DNA of 64,000 nucleotides from a virus. Below the pieces are notes generated by a model. That model was not told the origin of the DNA. It searched no databases and worked only from the letters and a program-made list of their open reading frames with translations. The position numbers and the translations under genes were made by a program. Positions 40,974-48,769 of the stretch are shown in pieces (position 1 is the first letter of the stretch; the number at the start of each line of letters is the position of its first letter). The stretch is taken from the IMG/VR virus record IMGVR_UViG_3300025785_001096, positions 93,934-157,933 of that record; one strand, given 5' to 3'.

Positions 40974-41584
40974 AATATATTTTTTTAGCAGGAGTACCAG
41001 GTTCTAAATGGTCCAGTGTTGCACGAAACATCTACTACAGCAACAGCATTGATCGTTCTGACTACAGTGAGGATAGAGTCTATTCACACTCGGCCAGCGG
41101 TAGCCTAGCGCCTATGCACGTGGGTGCTTACTGGGATCCAGGTATGGAGTTTGGCAACTGGTTTGATCGGTTAGACCAACACAGCCAATTGGAATGCGAA
41201 GCAGAATTTGATAGGCCGTTTACAGGCACTGGTATACGTATTATCAAAAGCCACGTGTTTTGTTATTACCTGAATTTTTTAAAACGCACCTGGCCTGATT
41301 GCCCGGTTGTATTGGTACACCGCGGTGATGATGCTAGCCTGGGCTGGTGGGTCAAGTGTGGGCATTTCGATATCAAATATCCCAACTACAAGCCCTACTA
41401 CAAAGATTTAAAAAATATGGCTGTGGAAATAGCCCGACAAAACGCTGCAATGCGACCGCAATGGGAACACGCCAGTTTTGTACACAACAACTTGGACCTT
41501 TGTGAGCAACTGGGCATTGAGCCACCGCCCGCCGAATACCGACAGAACTACGCAGAACATAAAATACGAGTAAAAATACTATGA
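40970..41584 (+). CDS. Sulfotransferase-like protein
   Basis: 204 residues; ATGA overlaps at both ends. YIFLAGVPGSKWSSVARNIY is a P-loop-like 5'-PSB motif at residues 3-22; IRIIKSHVFCYYLNFLKRTW and CPVVLVHRGDDASLGWW resemble the sulfotransferase 3'-PB strand (vvlVRnPxD.x.S). Similar proteins occur in marine phages. Acceptor unknown. Confidence 0.65.
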   Translation: MKYIFLAGVPGSKWSSVARNIYYSNSIDRSDYSEDRVYSHSASGSLAPMHVGAYWDPGMEFGNWFDRLDQHSQLECEAEFDRPFTGTGIRIIKSHVFCYYLNFLKRTWPDCPVVLVHRGDDASLGWWVKCGHFDIKYPNYKPYYKDLKNMAVEIARQNAAMRPQWEHASFVHNNLDLCEQLGIEPPPAEYRQNYAEHKIRVKIL

Positions 41585-42309
41585 GCAATATACCTGAAAT
41601 AGATTGGAAGGGCAGTCGTTGGAAAGGCACCAAGGCCATGAGCCAATGGCACTTTGATACAACACGTCCGCCTGAACCCGGCGTCGACAGTTTTACCTAT
41701 GTTGGCAGATTTGAAGCTGATTTTACCGAAGCCATTGCACAAGGTCTAGTATTGGTCAAACCGACCAGCTGGGCTGACCGTAACAAATACAAAATCAAAG
41801 AAGAATTGTATACTGCCAGTGCCGAAGAAGCAGACTTGATACGTGCTGGCGCTGACCCCAAGATGGAAATTTACAGTCGTAGCAACGCTGGACACATTGG
41901 AAAATTTGCCTTGATCGCTGGGCACCTGGGTATGTCCAAATGCGACATCAACTTTCACAACCAAACCACAGGTCAAATGTTGGTCACACACATCGATAAC
42001 TTTCCCGGTAATCACAGCAGACAAAATTCATTCAAGGTTACCAAATTTGATCAAAACCCCGAGCTGATCAGACGTTTTGTTATTATGTTGGCTGACTGGC
42101 AGTTGGGACAAGTGTTTCAATTGGGCAATGCTATGTGGACACAATGGCGAGCCGGTGATTGCATCACGTGGGAATGGCAAGATATTCCACACGCCACTTG
42201 CAATATGGGTTGGTGGGATAGACCTATGTTGCAGGTCACAGGAAATGTTACTGAAGCCACCAAAAAAATATTGGCCAATGCCGGACCCAATCAAATAATC
42301 ACACTATGA
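41581..42309 (+). CDS. 2-Oxoglutarate/Fe(II) oxygenase-like protein
   Basis: 242 residues. Double-stranded beta-helix layout with a metal triad H137-x-D139 (LVTHIDNF) and H204 (QDIPHATCNMGWWDRP), and a downstream R-P-M-L-Q-V that could hold 2-oxoglutarate. Most like the aspartyl/asparaginyl hydroxylase group. Substrate may be a peptide, a sugar or a small molecule. Embedded by 4-nt overlaps between the sulfotransferase-like gene and PP-loop copy 1. Confidence 0.65.
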   Translation: MSNIPEIDWKGSRWKGTKAMSQWHFDTTRPPEPGVDSFTYVGRFEADFTEAIAQGLVLVKPTSWADRNKYKIKEELYTASAEEADLIRAGADPKMEIYSRSNAGHIGKFALIAGHLGMSKCDINFHNQTTGQMLVTHIDNFPGNHSRQNSFKVTKFDQNPELIRRFVIMLADWQLGQVFQLGNAMWTQWRAGDCITWEWQDIPHATCNMGWWDRPMLQVTGNVTEATKKILANAGPNQIITL

Positions 42310-43538
42310 TAAAACGATCAATTACCAAATTTAACAATGTAAATCTAGAGGAAAATCCCAATCTAGGTTATTACACAGTGGGCGACAGCGTGTACTTCAC
42401 CAAGGTACAGGCCTTGATTGAAGGTACCCGTACCAATCAATTTCCTACCTGGAACTTCAACAACGATGTGTATGGAAAAATGTCCTGGACCCAGGAACCC
42501 GAAGTTGGACTGCTGGATTTGTATCGTATGCGAGCACAACAACTGCGTGACAAATACGACTACATAAGGATAGAATGTTCAGGCGGCAGTGACAGCACAC
42601 AGGCCTTGTTTGCTTTTTTACTTAACGATATACACGTGGACGAAATAGTGTTTCGCTATCCCAAAGCTGGTGAAAAAAATATTCCAGTTGAAAGCAGCAA
42701 TTATCGTTGTGAAAATACCTTGAGTGAAGCTGAACTGGCCACTAGACCTCTGCTGAACTGGGTGGCCACACATCATCCTCAAGTTAAAATTACTGTACAC
42801 GATTACTCGGCTGATATGTTGGTCAACGAAGATAGAGATGAAAGTTGGGTATATAGTGCCAAAGAATTTTTACAGCCCGGGCACGTGACAAAATTTCCCA
42901 ACTACCAAACCATTGAGCACAAACTGTTGGCTGATGCTGGCAAACGCATCTGTGTGTTGTACGGCATCGACAAACCCAAGATGTGTATTAGAGAAAATCA
43001 TTGGTACTTGTATTTTATGGATTTTCAAGCCAACTATGCCAACCCCGATGTGGGCGACTACACCAATATTACCAACGAGTATTTTTTCTGGACTCCGGAC
43101 TTGCCTGAAATCTCGGTCAAGCAAGCACACACTATTATGAACTGGTTCAACAAACCTGAAAATCGTCATATGCAATTCCTAGCACGTTGGCCCAATCACT
43201 CGGTGGCTCAACGTACCACGTATGAAAACCTCATCAAGCCCTTGATATATCCCGACTACGACCCTCTCACATTCCAGGTGGCCAAACCCAGCACAAACTT
43301 TTACAGTGAAATGGACTACTGGTTCTATGAAAATTTCAAGGATCACAAACTGTATCAAAGCTGGCAAGCTGGTATAAAATTTGTTGAAGGACAAATTGAT
43401 CCCAAGTATTTTAACAAACAGTTTGGCCGTGTGGTCAGCTTTGTGGGTTTCTTGAGCCCGTTCTACTATCTCGGTGATGCGTTGGCTGACACTAATGCCA
43501 AGCAGACGTTTGCAGTACAAGTACACGATCGGTTTTGA
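42306..43538 (+). CDS. PP-loop ATPase (asparagine-synthase-like), paralogue 1
   Basis: 410 residues. A ~85-residue N-terminal segment (NLGYYTVGDSVYFTKVQALI, LDLYRMRAQQLRDKYD) precedes the PP-loop SGGSDS at 92-97, then DIHVDEIVFRYPKAGEKN, TVHDYSADML and VLYGIDKPKM. PP-loop enzymes adenylate a carboxyl or carbonyl group before amide, thio or amino transfer; no glutaminase domain is present. Close paralogues at 43538 and 46942. Confidence 0.8.
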   Translation: MIKRSITKFNNVNLEENPNLGYYTVGDSVYFTKVQALIEGTRTNQFPTWNFNNDVYGKMSWTQEPEVGLLDLYRMRAQQLRDKYDYIRIECSGGSDSTQALFAFLLNDIHVDEIVFRYPKAGEKNIPVESSNYRCENTLSEAELATRPLLNWVATHHPQVKITVHDYSADMLVNEDRDESWVYSAKEFLQPGHVTKFPNYQTIEHKLLADAGKRICVLYGIDKPKMCIRENHWYLYFMDFQANYANPDVGDYTNITNEYFFWTPDLPEISVKQAHTIMNWFNKPENRHMQFLARWPNHSVAQRTTYENLIKPLIYPDYDPLTFQVAKPSTNFYSEMDYWFYENFKDHKLYQSWQAGIKFVEGQIDPKYFNKQFGRVVSFVGFLSPFYYLGDALADTNAKQTFAVQVHDRF

Positions 43539-44809
43539 TGAGCAAAATAGAATTGACCAGTCACGCTGATGTGACATTTGAGCCCAACAAAAAGCTGGGT
43601 TATTATTTGTTGGGCGACAAAATCTACTACAACAAGTTTCAAGCCTTGTTGGACGAAGCACGTCAAACTGAACACACCGTCAAGTGGTTTTTCAATGATG
43701 TGGATTTTGCACGAGCTCGTTGGACCGAAGAGCCCGAAGAGGACATACGCGAACTGTATCGCCAACGTGCCCAACAACTACGCGACAAGTACGACTGGAT
43801 ACGGGTAGAAGCCTCGGGTGGTGCCGACTCAACCACTGCGGTGTTTGCATTCTTGCTCAACGGCATACACCTAGACGAAGTCATATTCCGCTATCCCAAG
43901 GCCGGTGAAAAAAACGTAGTTACTGGAGCCGGTGATCTCAGTTGCGAAAACACACTGAGCGAATGGCAATTTGCAGCCAAACCGTTGTTTGACTGGATTG
44001 CCACACATCATCCCAGTACCAAAATTACCTTTCACGACTACAGTGAAAATCTCCTAGCTGATGAGAATCACAGAGATGAATCGTGGATTTTCCGTACCAG
44101 ACATTTTTTACAGCCTGGGCACTATACCAAGCATACCAATCTGTTGCCCGAGCATCAACGCATTGCTGATCAAGGACTGCGTATGTGTGTGCTGTACGGC
44201 ACAGACAAGCCCAAGGTCTGTATCAAAGACAACAAGTTCTGGATTTACTTTGTTGATGCGCCCACAGGCGAAAACGATCCGTACTTTGGCCGATATACCA
44301 ATATGACCAACGAGTATTTTTACTGGTCACCAGACGCCACTCGTATGCTGGCCAAGCAAGCACACCTGATCAAGCAGTGGGCCGAAATGCCGGCCAATCA
44401 CAAAATGCAGAATCTGTTGCGTTGGCCCAACAACAGCTTTGCTACCAGAACAATGTACGAGCAATTTGTCAAAGCCATTATATACCCAGATTATGACAGC
44501 AACACTTTTCAAGTGGTAAAAAGTACCAACAACATCTACAACGAAATGGATCACTGGTTTCATACCAACTTCAAAGGCACACGCCTGTACGAAACCTGGG
44601 AAGCCGGCGTCAACTATTTGTTGACCAATGTTGGCGCACAGCACGTGGGAATCAAAAAAGGTGTGGCCACAGATCTTACAGTATTTCAAAGTGCCTTTTA
44701 TTACATAGGCGAATGTGATATTCCTGTTGTCACCCCTTTGGTCAATCCCAAACCCGATAAAACTGCTACCTACAAGCACGTTTTGAACGGTAAATTATCA
44801 ATTTATTAA
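43538..44809 (+). CDS. PP-loop ATPase, paralogue 2
   Basis: 423 residues from ATG 43538 (TGATG overlap). PP-loop ASGGADSTTAVFAFLLNG near residues 90-105, HLDEVIFRYPKAGEKN, FHDYSENLL, VLYGTDKPKV. About as similar to copy 3 as to copy 1 by eye. Ends before the structured leader of the TRAP-like gene. Confidence 0.8.
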   Translation: MSKIELTSHADVTFEPNKKLGYYLLGDKIYYNKFQALLDEARQTEHTVKWFFNDVDFARARWTEEPEEDIRELYRQRAQQLRDKYDWIRVEASGGADSTTAVFAFLLNGIHLDEVIFRYPKAGEKNVVTGAGDLSCENTLSEWQFAAKPLFDWIATHHPSTKITFHDYSENLLADENHRDESWIFRTRHFLQPGHYTKHTNLLPEHQRIADQGLRMCVLYGTDKPKVCIKDNKFWIYFVDAPTGENDPYFGRYTNMTNEYFYWSPDATRMLAKQAHLIKQWAEMPANHKMQNLLRWPNNSFATRTMYEQFVKAIIYPDYDSNTFQVVKSTNNIYNEMDHWFHTNFKGTRLYETWEAGVNYLLTNVGAQHVGIKKGVATDLTVFQSAFYYIGECDIPVVTPLVNPKPDKTATYKHVLNGKLSIY

Positions 44810-44815
44810 CACCGT

Positions 44816-44823
44816 CATAAATA
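44816..44823 (+). promoter_or_regulatory. T4-late-type promoter CATAAATA
   Basis: CATAAATA immediately after the PP-loop 2 gene; a start ~7 nt downstream would give a ~150-nt structured leader to ATG 44983. Confidence 0.6.
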
Positions 44824-44825
44824 TC

Positions 44826-44970
44826 TATGCAACGCCGGTATATGCCGACGTCGGACTTAACATTGACGCCTAGGGTAGTGAAACCCTTTTACTAGTGTGA
44901 TACACCTAGAACGCCGATTCCCGTAAGTAGCACACGCTACAAGCCTTAAACAAAAAAACTTTTGCAAAAG
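44826..44970 (+). ncRNA. Structured 5' leader (candidate RNA regulator)
   Basis: Non-coding, with a perfect palindrome CCGACGTCGG (44845-44854), hairpin AGGGT/ACCCT (44872/44883), a CTAGTGT/ACACCTAG bulged hairpin (44892-44909), GTAGC/GCTAC (44927/44936), and CTTTTGCAAAAG (44960-44971) just before the translation start. The string ACGCC recurs three times. No known riboswitch recognised. Confidence 0.5.
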
Positions 44971-44982
44971 GTAATTTTTAAA

Positions 44983-45462
44983 ATGAAAACAACAACAATT
45001 CGCTGGGTTATTGCTCACGAGCCGTTAGATCTATTCTTACGTGCCGCTAAGGATTTCCAAGACTATTTGAATGCAACACAATCTGTAGAAAAAATTGAAG
45101 TAGAAGTAATGACATTGGGCGAGTACTCTGCCAAGTACAAGAACGGTGCTCCTGTAACCAAACACGATCTATTAGATCTAATGGAATCAGGCGAAATCGA
45201 AATGAGCCAAATGTACACAACTTGGTTAGCTGAAAAGTATGACCACGATATGTTAGCTCTAGAAATGCCATTCTTGTTTGAAAACCACGACCACGCTACT
45301 CGCGTGTTAGAGGGTGAAGTTGGTGAGTTCTTGCTAGACAAGATCACCGAATCAGGCAACGTTCGTGGTATGGCTTTCACATACTCAGGCGGTTTCCGTA
45401 ACGTATTAAGCAGCAAGAAAGTTGAATCACTAAAAGGATTAACTGGTGAAGATCAGAACTAA
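44983..45462 (+). CDS. TRAP/DctP-like binding protein, N-terminal part (frameshifted)
   Basis: 159 residues from ATG 44983. TIRWVIAHEPLDLFLRAAKD, EMPFLFENHDHATRVLEGEV and MAFTYSGGFRNVLSSKKVES follow the DctP family closely up to SLKGLT, then stop 5 codons later. The continuation (VKIRTNRNPVAQETFKALG) is in the +1 frame in the next reading frame. Unlike true DctP there is no signal peptide, so it would be cytosolic or virion-borne. Late promoter and structured leader. Confidence 0.75.
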   Translation: MKTTTIRWVIAHEPLDLFLRAAKDFQDYLNATQSVEKIEVEVMTLGEYSAKYKNGAPVTKHDLLDLMESGEIEMSQMYTTWLAEKYDHDMLALEMPFLFENHDHATRVLEGEVGEFLLDKITESGNVRGMAFTYSGGFRNVLSSKKVESLKGLTGEDQN

Positions 45463-45940
45463 TCGTAATCCGGTAGCTCAGGAAACTTTCAAGGCGTTGG
45501 GCGTTGATGCGTCCGACATACACATTTGCGAAATCGAAGATCTTGCACCACACATCAAAGCAGGTGAGTGTGATGCAGGCGAAGGAGTTTACAGCCGTGT
45601 TTATCCGTTGGGACAGGACGAAGTTACAGAATCTGTTATCGACAGCAAACACAGCTTGTTCTTGACTACCATGATTATCGGCGACAAATTTTTTAAAAGT
45701 TTGAGCCCAGAAGTACGTGCTATTATCAAAGAAGCAGCCATAGTAGCCGGGCGCAAAGAGCGTTTAAAAACAATTGAGGATGGCGAAGAAGCCAAAGCCA
45801 AATTGATCGCCGAAGGTGTCAACATTCACGATTTAACCGAAGAAGAACTGGCTGAGTGGAAAGAAAAGTCTCAAGTGGTCTATGACAAATTTGAACCAAC
45901 TTTTACTCCTGGTCTAATCGACAAAATCAAACGCAGTTGA
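45446..45940 (+). CDS. TRAP/DctP-like binding protein, C-terminal part (frameshifted)
   Basis: 164 codons from GTG 45446, overlapping the upstream frame by 17 nt. It starts exactly at the DctP motif lkGlKIR...pvaqetfkALG, then GECDAGEGVYSRVYPLGQ, LTTMIIGDKFFKSLSPEVR, the family's C-terminal helices. No RBS, so it is probably translated, if at all, by frameshifting, or the split is a sequence error or mutation. Joined length (~320) is normal for DctP. Confidence 0.7.
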   Translation: MKIRTNRNPVAQETFKALGVDASDIHICEIEDLAPHIKAGECDAGEGVYSRVYPLGQDEVTESVIDSKHSLFLTTMIIGDKFFKSLSPEVRAIIKEAAIVAGRKERLKTIEDGEEAKAKLIAEGVNIHDLTEEELAEWKEKSQVVYDKFEPTFTPGLIDKIKRS

Positions 45941-45951
45941 TTTAACCAAAT

Positions 45952-45993
45952 AAACGGACAGGTATTTACAGCCTGTCCGTTTTTCTTTATAAT
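45952..45993 (+). promoter_or_regulatory. Terminator hairpin carrying a promoter -35 in its loop
   Basis: 11-bp stem AAACGGACAGG/CCTGTCCGTTT (45952-45982) plus T tract ends the TRAP-like gene. The loop holds TTTACA (45965-45970), and 17 nt on lies TATAAT (45988-45993), a promoter for the TctC gene at 46028. Confidence 0.8.
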
Positions 45994-46027
45994 TACAATA
46001 CAACCTCAATAACCTAGGATTTCAACA

Positions 46028-46942
46028 ATGAAAAAGATTCTCGCCCTATTGCTGTGCGCTTTTGCACTATCTGCAACAGCTAAAGAAACAGTAACAATCA
46101 TGTACGGCTTTAGTCCAGCCGACACCATGGCCAACTACAGCCGCACACTGGCCGAAGAAGCCAACCGGATTCAAGACAAGTACACATTTGTGTTTGATAC
46201 CAAACCTGGTGCTGGCAATAGTATTGCAGCCAACTATGTGTTGAAAACACCAAACACCATTTTTGCCACATCGGGCGCATTTTTTGTACGACCAAACTTT
46301 TATCCCAACGAAAGCTACGATGTGCAGGCATTCCAGGAAATTCTACCACAATGTAATGCACCAATGAGCATTGCCAGTGTCAAATACAAGAGCTGGAAAG
46401 AAGTGCCTGCCAATGCACCAATTACCGTTGCCACCAGTGGACTGGGTGTAGTCAGTCATTTGACAGCGTTGCAAATACTAAAGAAATATCCCAATGGCAA
46501 AGTTATTCCGTTCAAGTCAACCACAGATGCACTGGTATCTACTGTGGCTGGTCAAACAGATTTTGCTGTAGGCTTTCTAGGCGACCACGAAAAGTGGACC
46601 GATCCTGATGGCAAAGTGCGAGTCACTATTCTAGGCACATCAGGTCCCAAACCAGTCAACGGTCACCCCAGCCTGGTCAGTGCTGGATTTGACAAGATTT
46701 TGGCATCCACCGACAATCCACATCAATTGATGATTCCAGTAACTACACCCAAGGCGCAGGCCGACGAATGGCGCAAGATCCTGTTCAAAGCTGCCAATAG
46801 CAAATCAGTGCGTGATGCTTACGCAGTGGATCACTGCGGTATACTAGATCGTATGGAAGACAAAGACATTCAGCCTTGGTTCCAGGCACAAAATGCCATG
46901 TGGTCCAAGCTCACAGTCGGTGTCAAACTAGACAACAAATAA
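46028..46942 (+). CDS. tctC: TctC-family binding protein (copy 2)
   Basis: 304 residues. Signal peptide MKKILALLLCAFALSATA, then IMYGFSPADTMANYSRTLAE, DTKPGAGNSIAANYVL, GLGVVSHLTALQILKKY. Same fold as copy 1 but only distantly similar, so ligands may differ. RBS is weak (AACCTAGGA). TAATG overlap to PP-loop 3. Confidence 0.85.
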   Translation: MKKILALLLCAFALSATAKETVTIMYGFSPADTMANYSRTLAEEANRIQDKYTFVFDTKPGAGNSIAANYVLKTPNTIFATSGAFFVRPNFYPNESYDVQAFQEILPQCNAPMSIASVKYKSWKEVPANAPITVATSGLGVVSHLTALQILKKYPNGKVIPFKSTTDALVSTVAGQTDFAVGFLGDHEKWTDPDGKVRVTILGTSGPKPVNGHPSLVSAGFDKILASTDNPHQLMIPVTTPKAQADEWRKILFKAANSKSVRDAYAVDHCGILDRMEDKDIQPWFQAQNAMWSKLTVGVKLDNK

Positions 46943-48198
46943 TGAATCCGTACGGAATTGAACAAAATCCCAAGCTGGGCTATTACAAGGTAGCCGATCA
47001 GGTTTTTTACAGCAAGCCCGAAGCCTATATCTATGCTACCAATATTGGTATGGACCCAGTGTGGAATTTCAACGCTGTAACCTATGCCAAGACCCAGTGG
47101 AACGTTGAACCTGAGCTGGACATACGTGAGCTGTACAAAATGCGAGCACAGCAGATTCGTGATCGCTATGACTGGATACGTGTGGAAGCATCAGGTGGTG
47201 GTGACTCAACCACGGCTATTTTCAGTTTCTTGCTGAATGGTATACACCTGGACGAAGTCATATTTCGTTATCCCAAGCAGGGTGAAAAAGGAGTCAGTAA
47301 TGATCCTTTCACAACCAATCCCATTAATACCTTGAGTGAGTGGCAGTTTGCGGCTCGCCCACTGTTGGATTGGATCAAAACGCACTATCCCAAAACTATC
47401 TGCACAGTACACGACTATTCAGAGGATATGCTCAAAGAAGAAGGTACCAGAGATGAGTCGTGGGTGTTTACTACCAAAGACTGGTTCCAACCCGGGCACG
47501 GCAGCAAACACACACACTTTGGCACAAAGGAACACAGAGATCTAGCCGAATCGGGCAAACAGATTGCTGTGGTGTACGGAGTAGACAAACCCAAAGTGGC
47601 TTTGGTTGACAACGAATGGTACAGCTACTTTATTGACTTACACGCCAATCACGGCAATCCAGTCAGCAACGGGCACGACAACATTACCACTGAGTTGTTT
47701 TACTGGACACCAGACTTGCCTGAGATTTCAGTCAAACAGGCACACCTGATTCGTCGCTGGTTTGATATGCCACAGAACCATCACCTGCGTCACTTGGTCA
47801 ACGAACAAGATCCCAATCAGCGTACTGCTTATGAATTTATTGCCAAGAGCATTATATACCCAGATTATGATCTGCAGACCTGGCAAACTGCCAAACCCAC
47901 CAACAGTTTTTATAACGAAATGGACTATTGGTTCTTTACCAATTTCAAAGATACCAACCTGTACAATGCCTGGGAACAAGGTCTCAAATTCTTAACCGAC
48001 AAAATCAATCCCAAGTATTTTTATCGTCAATTAGGCGAACCAGTGGGACTGACTATGCAACGCAGTCCCTACTATCACATTGGTACTGCTGCAATTTCTG
48101 ACTCAGCACCGGCTGTGCCCAACCGTGATTATATGCAAAAGAAACAGGTTGATGTGGCCCTGGTCAAAAATAAAAAGTTTACCACCGTTAAAATCTAA
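46942..48198 (+). CDS. PP-loop ATPase, paralogue 3
   Basis: 418 residues from ATG 46942. NPKLGYYKVADQVFYSKPEA, PP-loop ASGGGDSTTAIFSF (~87-100), HLDEVIFRYPKQGEKG, TVHDYSEDML, VVYGVDKPKV. Co-translated with TctC copy 2, repeating the TctC plus PP-loop pairing. Confidence 0.8.
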   Translation: MNPYGIEQNPKLGYYKVADQVFYSKPEAYIYATNIGMDPVWNFNAVTYAKTQWNVEPELDIRELYKMRAQQIRDRYDWIRVEASGGGDSTTAIFSFLLNGIHLDEVIFRYPKQGEKGVSNDPFTTNPINTLSEWQFAARPLLDWIKTHYPKTICTVHDYSEDMLKEEGTRDESWVFTTKDWFQPGHGSKHTHFGTKEHRDLAESGKQIAVVYGVDKPKVALVDNEWYSYFIDLHANHGNPVSNGHDNITTELFYWTPDLPEISVKQAHLIRRWFDMPQNHHLRHLVNEQDPNQRTAYEFIAKSIIYPDYDLQTWQTAKPTNSFYNEMDYWFFTNFKDTNLYNAWEQGLKFLTDKINPKYFYRQLGEPVGLTMQRSPYYHIGTAAISDSAPAVPNRDYMQKKQVDVALVKNKKFTTVKI

Positions 48199-48219
48199 AC
48201 AGGTTGCTGGCTGGTTTTC

Positions 48220-48227
48220 GATAAATA
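48220..48227 (+). promoter_or_regulatory. T4-late-type promoter GATAAATA
   Basis: GATAAATA, 8 nt, then ATG 48236; nearly leaderless. Confidence 0.6.
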
Positions 48228-48235
48228 ATTGTACT

Positions 48236-48769
48236 ATGCCGGCAAATATTAAAGAACTACTACAAAATACCAAAGAAATTTTTATGACTGATTCAGCAGT
48301 GAGTACTCTGCTGGATTTTGAACGTGTGCTAGACGAATTAGACTTGTATGCGTTTGCTCATTGGAAAAATGGCGAATTGGTTGAAGGTCCTGTTTACGAA
48401 AAATACTTTGTAAAATGCACCTTTATGTGGCCTTACAAAAAGATGCCAGACCCACGTGGTGCGGCACGACTAAGCGAGTACGATTGCGATATCAGCTACA
48501 AACAGGATTTCTTTGAACATCCTATCAAAGTAAAAACCCCAATGGATTTCAAACCAGGAACCAAGTTTCCTAGAATGATCAAAAGTCCAATTTGGTTGGT
48601 TGAAATTGTTATGCCCAAGAAACTGATGCAAGACATCGAGCAAGGCGCCTTGGAATTGGAATCGGGCACAGTTGATATGGAAGACATTGATTCTGCATAC
48701 GAAACTGGCGCAGATGACGAAACACAAGCCACACAGGATTTGAACAATGAACAACAACCACAACAGTAA
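48236..48769 (+). CDS. Phage protein, probably virion-associated
   Basis: 177 residues from ATG 48236. LLDFERVLDELDLYAFAHWK, VKCTFMWPYKKMPDPRGAAR, PIWLVEIVMPKKLMQDIEQG, acidic Gln-rich tail. Probably a T4-like structural or assembly protein from position; family not recognised. Confidence 0.7.
   Translation: MPANIKELLQNTKEIFMTDSAVSTLLDFERVLDELDLYAFAHWKNGELVEGPVYEKYFVKCTFMWPYKKMPDPRGAARLSEYDCDISYKQDFFEHPIKVKTPMDFKPGTKFPRMIKSPIWLVEIVMPKKLMQDIEQGALELESGTVDMEDIDSAYETGADDETQATQDLNNEQQPQQ

Noticed and set aside
44845-44854. CCGACGTCGG palindrome as a restriction-modification or integration signal
   Set aside because: It lies in a structured leader with several hairpins and no matching gene system nearby; RNA structure is the simpler reading.
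45430-45465. Programmed ribosomal frameshift claimed as fact
   Set aside because: No stop-dependent slippery site or downstream stimulatory structure is evident; an indel is at least as likely.
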